Shown here: positions 23,423-38,000 of the stretch, piece by piece
Numbering within the stretch: the first letter of the stretch is position 1
Layout of the letters: every line of letters starts with the position of its first letter
NCBI RefSeq assembly: GCF_019393635.1
Contig: NC_057861.1
Span: 301,341,468-301,405,467, forward strand
DNA from: Dromiciops gliroides
Taxonomy: Eukaryota; Chordata; Mammalia; Microbiotheria; Microbiotheriidae
Reading direction: 5' to 3'
DNA length: 64,000 nt
Program-made: the position numbers and the translations under genes
The notes under the pieces: generated by a model
Database searches by the model: none
Seen by the model: the letters and a program-made list of their open reading frames with translations, nothing else
Told to the model about the DNA's origin: nothing

Positions 23423-26400
23423 TAGATTCAAATTCAGGCATTCTGGACTCCAAGTCCTGAATGAGGCCACCTACTGCCCTCTAAGTCTAAGGCCTATGAT
23501 TGAATTGATTAGGCCTCTCATCACTTTCTTGAAGTGGGGTGGGGTTGAGTAAATCAAACAACCCCACCCATATATAGGCTAACAGCCAACACTTCTTCAT
23601 TAAAAAAGAAGGCATGCCAGACTAACCTCATTTCTTATTTTGATAATATGAGTAGACTGGTTGGTCAAATGAATACTACAGATACAGGTAGAATATATAG
23701 GTATTCAGAAAAGGCTTTGACAGAATTTCTCATGTTATCATTGTGAACAGTATAGAGAGATATGAGCCAGATGATAGTACAGGTAGAGATATTCAAAACT
23801 GGTTCAATGAACAGATCCAAAGTATAGTCATTAATGGATTGATGACAACTTGGGATCTAGCTTGTTTAAAATGTTTATTACTAACTTGGATAAAGCATAG
23901 ACAGAGGCTTGCCAAATTTGGATGAAGAGATCAATTTCAAGACAAATATTAACATTGTTGGAAAGATGGCCAAATCTAATGAGATGAAATTTAATGGGGA
24001 TACATGTAAAAACACTTATAATTGAGTACCAGAAGATATCAACTTTATAAGTACGAGGTAAGAAATGGCCAAATACCAAATTATTTGAAAATGTTTTAGG
24101 GGCTGTAGTAAACCACAAGCATAATATGAGTGATCAGTGTTATTTGGCAGTTGAAAAAACTAATGTGATTTTGGGTCCCATCTAGAAAGGTGTAGCCTAT
24201 GGAACAAGCAAGATAAGACTCAATTAGATCACATTTGGATTACTGGGTTCAGTTTTGAGTGCTACATATTAAGAGGGACACTGACAAACTGGAGAGCATC
24301 CCAGAGCATGATCAAGATGATGAGGGGCCAAGAAACTATCCAGTATGAAGACGGGGAGAAATGGAAGACATGATAGCTGTACTCAAGTATTTAAAGAAAG
24401 GGCAGCCATGTGGAAGAGGCTCTAGGCAGAGGTCAAGACAAGGATCAATAGGTAAAAGTCTCAGAGAAGCACATTTGGGTACGTCATAAGGAAATAGCTG
24501 CTTTGGGAGATATGGGGTAATTTTTACTGGAGGGCTTCAAGCATAGGCTAGATGACCACTAGTTGTAGATGTTAGAGATAGAATTACTGTGGACCCTTCC
24601 AGTGCTAAGATTTTAAATTGCATGTTCGATTGAATTGAATTTTGCAGATGTGATATTCTATGTAAGTGTTCCTTAGTTAAGTGTCTAAAAAGTGGATCTG
24701 TTATTTAGATCACAAGGAAATTTCAAGGATAAATTTGAAAATGTCTATAAAATGTTTTGTATCCCTTAGAGATAAGAACTATATAAAAGTGGGTCAACAT
24801 CATTCTGTATTTCTCAAGATAAGTTAAAAGAGAACACTTTAGGTTCACTTTGTGAATTAAAAATGTATACCAGGATTTAACAAAAATTAAATTTCTTGCA
24901 GAGATCCTATTGAACAAAGAAAGCTACTGCTAATATAGACTTGTAAATGAAAGAGATGATATAAAAGATCTTGCTATCCAACTTCATTTCTTTTGGAGGA
25001 GTAGTGGAGGGTGGGGGCTGGGGGGTGGGGGGTGGGGGGTGGGGGGAGGTCGACTCCATCAAGTTACTGGTAACTATGAGCAACATTCTGATCACAGGCA
25101 AACACAAGTGAGGGAAGCTAGATTCTCAGTAGGAAAACTGAAGGCTTTAAGCTTGGCAGTTGGGTTGTGTTAACTACATATTTAGTAAATGATCGAGCTT
25201 GAATCTCTAGTTGCAGACTCTACTTTTGCCCTTCTCCAATAATACAGGGGGATGTCAGATTCCCAACAAACTGTAGATTGTGAGAAAGTTTGAAGGGAAG
25301 ATTCCTATTGACTATATTGTAAAGTAGTAATGGTTCTTTTGGCTCACAGAACACAGTTCTTTTCACCCCGTGATCCAAATAAGAACACTACAGATTTTCA
25401 AGCTTTCTTCTAAGCCTGAGCTTGAAAACATTGAAAACACAATGGTGACAGCGGAGCCATCAGTTACAGTAACCCTACCTCAGGCCTATATTTTGAACTT
25501 GGTTTACTTTAGGAATGGGTTTTTGTTCTATCACTTTCCCACTCTCCTGGCCCAGCTTGTCCTCTCTTTTTTTTCAAGGTTCATTCCACAATTATTATTT
25601 AAACTCTGTAATCTGCTTTTTATCTGCCTGGTGAATGGGTTTATGGTTCAGCTCAGGCCTCATTATGCAACAGGAAGAAGCAAAGAGATAATAGCACTGT
25701 TGATCACTTTCCGTGAAGCATTTCACTGCCCCTTAGTAATCCACAGCTTCACTCTGCAAAGCACTCTACTTAGATGGGCTGTGATTTCATTTAGGAAAGT
25801 TTATCTTCTAAATCAGTTGCCCTATACCTGGCCTTCAAAAGTACTTTTTAAAAAATTCCAGAAGCATACTCAGATTTTTATCATGGATTTGCATTGTTGA
25901 AACACAGCTGTCTCTAAAAGAGTAGGAGAGAATGGAACCTTCTTTTCTAGTATATAAGGTTATAAGAGCTATTTATTTTCAGGTTTCTTTTGTCTGCCAC
26001 TGCTGAGAAGACTTTGGGAGATTGATGTCTTCTTTATTGTAAAGACATCTGAGAGAATGAGTCCAAAAGGAGCCCTTGCCACTTGGCCCTTTCTCAACAC
26101 TGAGATTAAATATTCTCAAACCATTTTCTATAAGTATAAGCTCTTTTTTTGGACAGGAGTTTTTAAGGTCAACACTTGTTAGTCACCGATATTAAGCTTG
26201 AAACAGTCCTATTGAGCAAGGAAAAGTAACTTAGAAAAAGTAAAGCTGTACAGCAGTGGGTTTCCCACATGAAGCAAAAAGAAGAAAGTGTCTCAGGCAA
26301 AAAATAAGATTTCCTCTCTTTGGTTCTTCTCTCTGCTAGTATACAATTAAGCCTGATACCTCTATTAACACTTTCCCATGATCACGTGTGGCAGATTGTC

Positions 26401-29261
26401 TTTGATTCTTCATGACATCATGTTTATACTCTAAGAGGAGGATAGTTTTACCTGAATTCTTTGCCACTTTTCTCACAATCAGACTGACAAATGGTTCTTG
26501 ATGGGGGCTCAGTAGTGCTTTTGCTATTTCCATCTTTTCCATCTTCACTACTCCCATTTCCTTTTTTTTTTCAGGGCAATGAGGGTTAAGTGACTTGTCC
26601 AGGGTCACACAGCTAGTAAATGTCAAGTATCTGAGGCCAGATTTGAACTCAGGTCCTCCTGAATCTAGGGTCGGTGCTTTATCCACTGCCCCCACCACCT
26701 GGCTACCATGCTCCTATTTCCTTTTAAGTCTGCTCAAGATAGGAGTTGTGATGAGACCAATGAAGATTGCCTTCTTCCTTTGAAGCTTTTGTTTATCTCC
26801 TTTGTATACATTTTATTAGGTTGGCTTTAGCATCTGTAAAATGTGAAGGTTGGACTAGATGATAGTGTTCTTTCTTCCAGGGTCCTGAAGTTCTCCAGTT
26901 ATGTGTCTTTTCCCTAACAGGACCCAATACTACCTAATAGCAAATGTATTTTTTTTTTTTTGGTTTTGCGGGGCAGTGGGGGTTAAGTGACTTGCCCAGG
27001 GTCACACAGCTAGTAAGTGTCAAGTGTCTGAGGCCAGATTTGAACTCAGGTACTCCTGAATCCAGGGCTGGTGCTCTATCCACTGTGCCATCTAGCTGCC
27101 CCTACGTATCATTTTAAAGATGACTAAACTGAAGTTCAGAGAGGGTGACTTAGTTCAGGCTTCAGGATTTCTGATTTCTGATTCTGATTTCTAACCCCTC
27201 TGCCCATTCAGGCTTTCTCATTCTCTTAAAAAGTTACTATGTGGACTCCATAGCCTTTTAAATTGTTGATCTTTTAGATTGCACAAAAGCCATTTCTTAT
27301 TAATGATTTAAATTTTATTGTTTTTAGTTCTGAGAGGAGGTCCCCTCACTGGAACCTACAGGCTACGACAATTTCACCTTCACTGGGGCTCCACCGATGA
27401 TCATGGCTCTGAGCATGTAGTAGATGGAATGAAATATGCAGCAGAGGTAAGACACCTGAATATATATTCAGGGCTTAATGTAGAGAAGGTACTTAACTAT
27501 TTGGTATGATTTGAGGAGTACTAAAAAGAGTTTCTTGCCCAACCCAGGTGCCACAGTGCCTTAAATTCCAGTATTCTTACTTTTGGGCTAGGTAACACCC
27601 TCTCCAGGAACTTGAAGACATAAACACTGGCAAGAAGACAAAATGATTCCTATTTAAGAGGGCACGATGCTTTACTTAGAAAACCCTAGAGAATGAGTCA
27701 TGATTTATAGCTTTAGTAAAGTACCAGGATGCAAAAATAAATCAACAAAAATCATTAGCATCTCTATATAGTGCTCACAAAAATTGGAAGGAAATGATAG
27801 AGAAAATTTATTCAAAATAACCACAAAATGCACAATCTAAAGCATTTAGGATTTAACCTACCAGACACATGTAGGGCTTAAATAAATAAAACTATAAAAT
27901 ATTCTTTATAAAAATTAAGGAAGACAAGTAATTGGAAAGACATTTATTGTTCATGATTAAGCTGGGTCAACATAATAATGATGATGCTACTTCAATTAAT
28001 TCATAGGCTTAGTGCTATAACAATCAAATTTTTGAGGGATTACTTTATGGAATGATAAAATAATGACAAAATGTATTAGCAGGAATAAGATGACTAGGAT
28101 AATGAGAAATCATCATCACCATCATCATCAAAGGAATGAAAAGGGCCTGATATGATCAGGTCTTAAATCATAGTATAAAGCAGTTAGAGAAAAGCTATTT
28201 ACAGGCTAAAATATACAAAAATAGATTAGACTAGATAAGCAGCTAGTCAACATGCATTCACTAAGCCCTTAATATGTACTGGTCACTGTGCAAAGTGCTA
28301 GGGGTACAAAAAAAGTGCATAAGCAAGATCCCCCAGGGCAAAAGAGCACATTTACCCAATATTAAATAAACTTTGTTGGAAAAATTGCATAAAAATATGT
28401 TCAAATCAGTATTTTATACCATATACCACAGTGAATGCCAAATGGATTAGTGGCTTAAATGTAAAAAGCCCCCCCACACACACACATTTGAGAACAGTTA
28501 CTGTTTACAACTTAGATTGGGGGATGGGAATTCATAACCAAATGAGAAATAGACACAATCACAGCAGAAGGAAGATGTTGAGTGGAGAAAAAACACACAA
28601 AACTGAAAAAAACTGATGCTGATCAATCTATCTATCTACATATATTCATATAATAAATTGACAGAAATATGTAATGAAGCCTTTAATCAATAGATAAGTG
28701 GCCATAGGATATGAACAAATAATTTTCAAAAGAATAAATGCCAAATATCAGAAGCAATTTTAAAAAAATGTCCCCAAACATTAATAATAGAAAAACAAAT
28801 TAAAATAATTCTATGATTTCCCCTCCTTTCTATCAAATTGACAATGATTAAAGCAGTTAGGTAAAAAATAGTATTCTAGGATAAGCATATTGACATTCTT
28901 GAAACTATGAAATGGTCTAAATGTTTTTGTAAGCAGTTTGGAATTATATGTGAAAAGTCATTATGTTATTCATGCCTTTTTACTCAGCATTCCTTCTATT
29001 AGACACATACTTTAAGAAAGGTTAAGTCAGAATGATAGGACCTCTATATTACAAAATATTCATAACAGCACTTTTTGTGGTAGCAAATATCTGGTGACTA
29101 AATGAGTGCCTAATTGACTAGCTGATGGCCAAACAACTTTGTGGCAAAGGAATATAGTTGTGCTATAAGAAATTGCAAATATGAGAAGTTCAGAGAAACA
29201 GGAAAATTTGTATAAATTGATACAGAGTAAAGCAAATTGAAACAGTAGAACTATATGCATA

Positions 29262-29312
<51 letters not shown>

Positions 29313-32300
29313 TGTGATTTTTTGTTTTGGTTTGGTTTTTTGGTTGGGTAATGAGGGTTAAGTGACTTGCCCAAGGTCACACAGCTAATAAATGTCAAGT
29401 GTCTGAGGTCGGATTTGAACTCAGGTCCTCCTGACTCCAGGGCTAGTGCTTTATCCACTGAGCCACCTAGCTGCCCCCTGATAATTGTGATTTAAAAAAA
29501 TATATTGTTTGATGTTGTTATAAATAATAGAGCTCCAATATGTAGTCACTTAGGTTAAATGGGCCTATTGATCATAAACACATAACAATGACAGATGAGC
29601 TATACCTTTCCACTGTCCTGACTCATTCTGACTCTGTGTCAAACAAGTAAATGACCATGGTTCCTAATTGGACAGCTCAGCTGATAGCAGTGGCTGAGGC
29701 AGAAGACCCAGGGGTCCCTGATTATCAACTCAAACCCTACCCCTGCCAATTTCTACCTGTGTCCAAAATGAACCTTCTCATGTAATTGAAAAAAAAATTA
29801 TCAGGCAAAACCAAACACAACCACCATGTCTGACCACATATGTAACATTCCTCACTCACTGCCTTCTATCTTTCTACTGAGAAGGGGTAAGGGTGATTCA
29901 TCATCTGTCCTCTAGCACCAAGACTAGTTATTGCATTTAATTGGTTTGGCAGCCATTAAACATTGAATAAACATACATACATAGGCTATATTTGACCTCA
30001 TGGCTCATGTTACAGCAAAGATTTGAGTTTGAGGATTTATAGGAAATTGGTACTTTGGAAGCTAGAACAAGCATGAGATTTATTAACATGAGGTGCAGCA
30101 AGCAGGCAAAATCAAGGCACACACACATATATACATATATAGACACTCTATATGGCAATAAAGAGGTTAAGCCACATAACAAAGCCAGAGGCACTCATTT
30201 AAGAAAAGGAGACATGTAACTGTGTCAAAGATTTCAGTGGGAGTACACAGTAGGAGTAGGATCTGAACAGAGAAGTTTTATACTTTAAATATGGGTTTGG
30301 TTGAGAATAGGTTAATCAATGCCAGATATGGAAGGGGCATTCCTAATCAGACCCAGAGGCAGTACGTTATTTAACAAAGCTATCTTGGCATCTTTCAAGC
30401 TGCAATTTTCAAGCACTTGTGGATAATTTTTAACATGTGCATGGAGGGCAACTTTTTGGAAGAGAGGATTTATGGAGCATTTTGTTACAGAGAATACATT
30501 TTTTTTTGGTAGTCAATAAACAATTGTCAGCCTGGGATATTTGATGCTTACTACCCATGTGACATTGGACAAGTCACTTAATATATTTCGACCTCATTTT
30601 CTTCATCTTTAAAAAGAGAAGGTTGGACTGGATGATCTCAGAGGTTCCTTTCAGCAGTAATAATCATAGTAATAACTGGCATTTATACGGCACTTCTAAG
30701 ATTTATAAAACGATGTTATCATTTGATCTATGATCTTGGATGGAGGAACTCTAGATAAAGAATCTTTCATTTTCTGCACTTTTTGGTCCATTGTATGACT
30801 CTAAAGATGTTGTCTGTTATAGAATTATCATTTGGGAAAACTTACTGATACTTGTCTTCACCCTTCATCTACGATGCCCTTAATTATTTAGAGTCTATTA
30901 ATAAAAACCTTGTTAAGGATGGAAAATAGGCACATGGGTTAGTCATTGATGTTTTCTTAGTCAGTTTTTTTCCAGTAGTAATAACATCCCTGATTTTTTT
31001 GCTCTATGAGTTTGGCATCATTCCCTCTTAAAGATATTTTAAGAATTGCTTCCTTCATGAGTTCACAATCTGACCAGCTTCAGCATAAACTCCCTCTCTG
31101 TATACTTGATCTATGTCAGTTGGTTTAACCTGTCTTTGTTTTCTTCAGTGCAGCTTCTACTTCTTCAAACAGCACATATAGGATTGTGTTGATGGAGTCT
31201 AAACAGAGGCTTTTCTGTCATTGAGAAAATAGTTTTTTTATGACTATCTCAATAGACTGCATCTTTTGTTTTTTTGTCTGCTGTCTTCTAATTTTTACTA
31301 TTTAATAGTCTCTCTATAATAAACTTTTTGAGGACATGTTTTCCCTCTGTTGTCTCTCACTGTTTGATGAGACACCCCCTCTCATAAACTTCCTGAGTCC
31401 ATTTCTGTAAGATTTTTCTTTCTTTTGTTTTCTTTTTTTTTTTTTTGATGAGGCAATTGTGGTTAAGTGACTTGCCCAGGGTCATACAGCTCGGAAGTGT
31501 CAAGTGTCTGAGGCCACATTTGAACTCAGGGCCTCCTGAATCCAGGGCCAGTGCTCCATCCACTGTGCCACCAGCTGCTCCCACTTCTGTAAGATTTTAT
31601 GGATAAGTTTATATTCTAACTGATGTTGCTTTTGTCTTTCTTAACTCTCTACTTGTCAAGATCAGGTATTCACTGACTGATGTCTTGATTCTTTTAGTTT
31701 ACTTTTTGTTACTATTGATTTACATTGGTTAAATTTCCTTGGGAAATGAGGATAGTCCCTGTTGACCAGATCTTCTGATTTATATTTTAATTTGGTGTTG
31801 ATTTTGATCTTTGACATAGCAGGTTGATGGTCTGACTGTACGTGTGTCCAGTTTGGAAATTAGTCAGTTATTTCCTCTTTGTTAAGAGATGATCATTTTT
31901 TGGGTGGAGGAAGGAGTCAGCATGATATTATGAAAAGCACAGTTCCTAGGAGGGAGGGGAGGGGAGTGTACAAACATTTATTCAACAACAATTATGAGCC
32001 AGGCACTGTGCTAAGTATTCTACAAATATTATCTCAATTGATTATGAGAGAACATGGATTCAAATCCCAACCCTGGTGCTTACTATAAATCTGTGACCTT
32101 GGGCAAAATACTTAACTTCTCTGGGCCTGTGTTTCTTTATCTGTAAAATGAAAGGGTTGGTCTTATGACCTTTGAGATCTTTTCCACCTGTGGTTCTAAG
32201 AGCCAATGAGGGGAAATACTATTTGTTGTTTAAATTTTCCAGGGCCTAACAAACCTCTTCTTGAAGAAAATATTTTCAGTGTATATCCATAATATTTATG

Positions 32301-34691
32301 TGTTTGAGGCTTCTGTGTATTTTACAATGTCTTTGCTCATATTTTTTTTCTTGAGCCACATTTTTTAATATACTGTTCTTCCCTTTGTTCACTATTGCAT
32401 TGAAGTCAAAAAATATTAATGTATATTTTTAATTTAAAGGGACTTATAAAGTTCCTCATAGAGTTTTGCTACCCTTTTGTAGACATTGATGATTTTTTTT
32501 TTACAAATGCTTATCATGAGCTCTGAAATACAAGGTGACCAAATATTCTATCAAGTGAAATTTGTCACTTTTAAAGGCAAGCTAAAACCAACTTTGCTAT
32601 TTCCTTTATTTCTCTAAGGAGCATTTGTTATTCATCCAGGTGTAACTTTCTTTTGCATTCTTACTTCATTTATTGCAAGGGTTCTTAATCTAGGGTCCTT
32701 GAACTTAAAAAAAATTATAACTATTTCATTATCATTGGTTTCTTATATGTTTCATTTTATGCATTTAAAAACATTATTTTGAGAAGGAATCCTTAGGTTT
32801 TACCAGGCTTCCAAAAGGATCTATGACGCAATAAAGGTTAAGAACCCTTCATTTATAGTAGGCATGTTAAGACTTATAAGAGTAATTGAGCTGATTCAAT
32901 TTATCCAGTGGTGTGTACTTTCCTTCACTGGACAAGCATCCTATATTTATAATACCAAAAGTTAAGGTAATATTAATATAAGGCCTAAAAAAAAATCATG
33001 AAAACACTAGCAGAGGAATTTAATCATGTCACTTATCAACTTTAATATTATCACTATAAATGAAACCAGAGTGTAAAAAAAATATTACACTTGAAAAGAA
33101 GGATGGGAGGGGCAAGCAGGATGGAACAAGCATTTATTAAGCACCGGCTATATGCTCAGAGATTCCTCCTTAGAAGGGAAAATGAAAGACTTGCCAGAGT
33201 TGGTTTTATCCTGATCCCAAGACAAAAAGAAGCACCACTTCATGAGATAATCTTAGCGATCTGCTATATTTTAGATTTAGCCCTCAGACCCCATGTGGCT
33301 ATCTTGTAGCACCTCTTTCATGAGAAGGCACCTTTTTGTGGGATACATGATCATTTTTTTCCCCACTTAGCTGGATCACAGATTCAAAGTTAGAAGGGAC
33401 CTTAGAGGTCTAGAAACTACCCTCCTTTGTTTAAAGATGATGAAACCAAGACTCAAAGAGGTTTAATGACTCCCCCAAGGCAACATAGATAGCAAGTATC
33501 AGAGCCAGAATTCGAACTAAAGTATCTTGGCTCCCATTCAACCCAGTTTTCATTGTCCCATGCTGCTTCCATTTCTGTCTCTATCAAAACATATGTGAAA
33601 GAAGTGGGAGGAAGGCCTGAACTGAGGGCCATTTATATTTTCCATTGTCATTTGGGTTGTGGCCAAATAATTCATCCCTTTGTGGCCTGCCTACTAATAA
33701 TGAGCCTCTCTGAACTAAGCTATACTGGTTCTCAGAAAGCTGACACTGTTAGTTGCTGTTTGGTCTACAAAGGACAGCTGGATCTTGAACTCAAGTGGCA
33801 GATCCATCAAGAGCCCAGCCCCCATCACAAGGCATCAGAATAGGACTGCAGAATCAGACGTCAGGTTTTGAAAGGATAGATTCAGATTCAGGTCTTGAAA
33901 GGACACCTGGGAATCACTTAGTCTCTTCATTATTTTTCTTATACATCAATAATATTACTGAAAGTGGTGCTGCTTCAGAATAAAAGAGACTGTGAGAGAT
34001 ATAGTTTAAATATAGGGTGCCCTGGGGACAGCTAGGTGGCACAGTGGATAAAGCACTGGCTCTGGATTCAGGAGGACCTGAGTTCAAATCCAACCTCAGA
34101 CACTTGACACTTACTAGCTGTGAGACCCTGGGCAAGTCACTTAACCCCCATTGCCCCACAAAAAAAATGAAAAAAAAATATAAGGTGTCTCAAAAATCTT
34201 AGCAGTTCTTAACTTCTATAACTTTAGAAATATAAAAACTTCCCCAAAATCAAAAAATTAAATGTTTACATTTCTCTTGTACTTATTTATTAGTTTTGTG
34301 AATTTTGAATAATTTGAATAATAAAATTATTCAGAACCTGTTGCTCAGAGCTGGACCCAAGTCTGGAACTTGCAGAACTCAGACCAGGAAGGTAGTGATA
34401 AGACTTTGCCTTGGATAAGACCACTCTGGAAGTACAGAAAGCATCCAGGTCTTTATTCTGAACTGTCTGTCCCAGAGATCCAGAGATAACACGATACTTA
34501 AACCCTCCAAAAAGCAGCAGGACCAGCCCAGATATTCCCTCCAGAAGTATTCAGAGCCTAGCCCTAATATAAAGTTCAAAGTCTGGAAGTATGTATTGTT
34601 TACATAGATGTAGGCTATTTCATAACAAAAACTGAACTGGAAAATAGGTGGTAGAAAAAAATGAAGAATTGTTGAGTAACCCAAAAGCCAT

Positions 34692-34771
<80 letters not shown>

Positions 34772-35010
34772 TTAAGAGAAATTTGTTCAGATCTTTTAGA
34801 ACCAGAGAGTAGTAGAAGGAATCCACTGAGAACTTCCTGAAAGAAATCCCCAAATGAAAACGCCAAAGAACATCATAGCCAAAATCCAGAGCTTCCAGAT
34901 CAAAGAAAAATTACTGAAAACAGCCAGAAAGAAAGCGTTCAAGTACTGAGGAGTCATTGTCTGAGATCATAAAGGGAGTCTCATTAGACAGAACAACTAG
35001 GAGTGGTTCT

Positions 35011-35054
<44 letters not shown>

Positions 35055-38000
35055 TCTCTTTTTTTTTTCAGGGCGGTGAGGGTTAAGTGACTTGCCCAGG
35101 GTCACACAGCTAGTAAGTGTCAAGTGTCTGAGGTCGGATTTGAACTCAGGTACTCCTGAATCCAGGGCCAGTGCTTTATCCACTGCGCCACCTAGCTGCC
35201 CTTCTGTTATTTCTTGATAATCTTAAAAGAACAATGGAAATCAAAAGAAAGGAATAAGCTAAAGGAAAGAGAATGGAGGGTTAAGGAAAAGTCTCTCACA
35301 AAATCAGTATTTGCAATTAGAAGTCTAGAAACAAGGAGGGAGAGTTGGAGGAGCAGTGGATTTTTTTTTTCTGTAACAAACATTTATTTTATTTTTTCCA
35401 GTTATGTGTAAAGGTAGTTTTCAACATTCATTTTCATAAAATTTAGAGTTCCAAATTTTTCTCCTTCCCTTCTTTTCCTCCCCCCTCCACAAGACAGCAA
35501 CCAATCTGATAAAGGTTACATATGTACATTCCACAAGTGCTCCTTTTTTTTTTTTTTTTTTTAGTCTGTGTTCGATCAATATCAGTTCTTTCTCTGGGAG
35601 TGGATAGTATGCTTCAACATTAGTCCCTTGGGATTGTCTTAGAGCATTTTATTGCTGAGAATAGTTAAGTCATTCACAATTGCTGATAGAACAATACTTC
35701 TGTCACTATGTACAATGTCCTCCCAGCTCTGCTCACTTCACTATACATCACTTCATATGAGTCTTTTCCAGGTTTTTCTGAAATCATCCTGCTTGTCATT
35801 TCTTATAGCACAATAATATTCCATTACAATCATAGACCATAGCTTCTTCAGTCATTCCCCAATTAATGGACATTCCTTTGATTTCTAATTCTTAGCCACC
35901 ACAAAGAGTGGGGCAGTGGATTCTTGAACTTCACTGTCATCTGAACTAGTCAAAAGAGAGACAAATACACATGCACACACATAGTTGGTTACAGAAATAG
36001 ATTTTACTCAACAAAGGAAATAGGAAGAAAAGAGGAGTAGGGAGAAGGGGAAATCAGAGGAAGGGTAGATTAAGGGAGAGATTAGTTCTGAAGAAAACAA
36101 ACTTTGTTGTTTAGTTGCCCTACTCTTTGTGGCCTTTTTTGGGATTTTTTTTTTTTTGGCAAAGATACTGGAGTGGTTTGCTATTTCCTCTTCCAGCTTA
36201 TTTTATAGATGAGGAAACTGAGGCAAACAGGGTCAAGTGATTTGCCCAGGATCACATAGCTAATAGATGTCTGACCTAGACTTGAACTCAGGTCTTCCTG
36301 ACTTCAGGCCCAGCACTCTACCCCCTGTGCTGTTTAGCTGCCAAAAACAAACTTTAAGACGGACCAAAAATATTTATAGCTCTTTTTCAGTTTCTTCTTT
36401 GTTTTTGTTTGTTTTTTGTTTCTTTCTTTTCTTTTTTTTTTGCAGGGCAATGAGGGTTAAGTGACTTGCCCAGGGTCACACAGCTAGTAAGTGTTAAGTG
36501 TCTGAGGCTGGATTTGAACTCAGGTCCTCCCGAATCCAAGACCAGTGCTTTATCCACTGTGCCACCTAGCTGCCCCCTATAGCTCTTTTTTAAAGAATCA
36601 GAAACTGAGAGGGAACTCATCAATTGGAGAACAGTTGAATAAATTATGCTATATAATGTGATGGAATAATATTGTACAATAAAAATAAATATAATAGAGG
36701 AGATGGTTTCAGAGAAACCTGGGAAGAATTGAGCAGAACCAGGAGAACAGTTTACACAATGACCACAATATTATAAAGACAAACTACTTTGAAAGACTTA
36801 GAGACTCTTATCAGCATCATGACCAACCAGGATTCTAGAGGACCAGTGATGAAACATGTTACCCAGTTCCTTACAGAGAGATGATGAAAGACTCAAAGTA
36901 CAAAATGAAACATTTTTCTTGGGGAGGTAGAGATATGGCGAATGAGGAAACTTGTTTTGTTTGACTATACACTTTATAATGGGTTTTGTTTTTCCTTTCT
37001 CAATTAGGGCAGGAGGGAGTGGGAGGGAAGGAAAGATTTTTGCTGATTGAAAAATGTTAATTAAAAAAGAAAGTTAAGTGAATAGCTTCTTCCATATTTA
37101 GAACTCTATTTGAAGTTATCTTATGCTCAATATATCCTAGGTAAGTTAGATGGGTCACTCCCTATGCCAAATGCTTTACTAACTTCTTTGCCTAATGAAT
37201 TTATACCTATCACTTAAACCCCACCTCTTACATGAAGCCTCCCATGATTCCCACCTTGGAATAAACATAGAACAAGGTTCTATGTCTCTCCCATCTACTA
37301 ATCATGTAATATTTTGTATTAGAGTTGTATCTTATTATCATCTTATTAGAATAGAAGCTCATGAGCACAGAGACCAGTTCTTAGCTAAACTTATTCTCTC
37401 CCAGGATCTTGCATAAGGCTCTGTTTGTTGAGTGGGCATGAATGATTGCGTAAAAGAAAATCGATTGCAAGCTTAGTTTTCCAAGGAAAGCAAACATAAT
37501 TTCATTCACTATTATTATATTGGTTTCTGAAAGAAAAGGTGAATAGTATTATTATTGAAAATAATTTGAAAAGTATTGAAAACTTTTCAGGTGGGAAAAA
37601 TAACCCTTGATTTCTTTCTTAAACAACTAAGATTAGACTAGCTTTCTAACTTGTCATATGATTTGACTCACTGTATAGCAATAAAAGTTAAATCATACAG
37701 CTTGGTTTGGCTGTGTTATTGCAAGGTATGTGGGAGGGAGGGGCTTTATTTTTTTTAAAATGTTTTTCATTGTTTCCTATGACCTTTCAAAATGCCATAA
37801 ATTTTTTTTTTCCTGAGGGAAAGAAAGAAACATAATATCCAGAAGTAGCTGTCTTTCATTTACATGCTCCATTTATTTTTATCACCATAAAGAAGTTATT
37901 TCCTTGTTAACTCTTTGATGTTATCGATTACTAAGTAAACTTCTATACAGGTGCCAAGACATTTAAAGAATTTTGACATCCCACTTAGCCCCTCCCTTTC

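Larger units (their letters stand above)
27650..29530 (+). pseudogene. Dead L1 ORF2 and 3' part, sense
   Basis: Decayed L1 text (AAATCAACAAAAATCATTAGC, then GGATAAGCATATTGACATTC and TTCATAACAGCACTTTTTG) carrying many stops. A SINE is inserted at 29321-29478 and a (TA)n run lies at 29264-29304. It starts about 200 bases after the exon 3 donor. Confidence 0.7.

Noticed and set aside
23228..23552. Frames of YIYIYI and HTHTHT repeats
   Set aside because: Translation of the TA/CA microsatellite.
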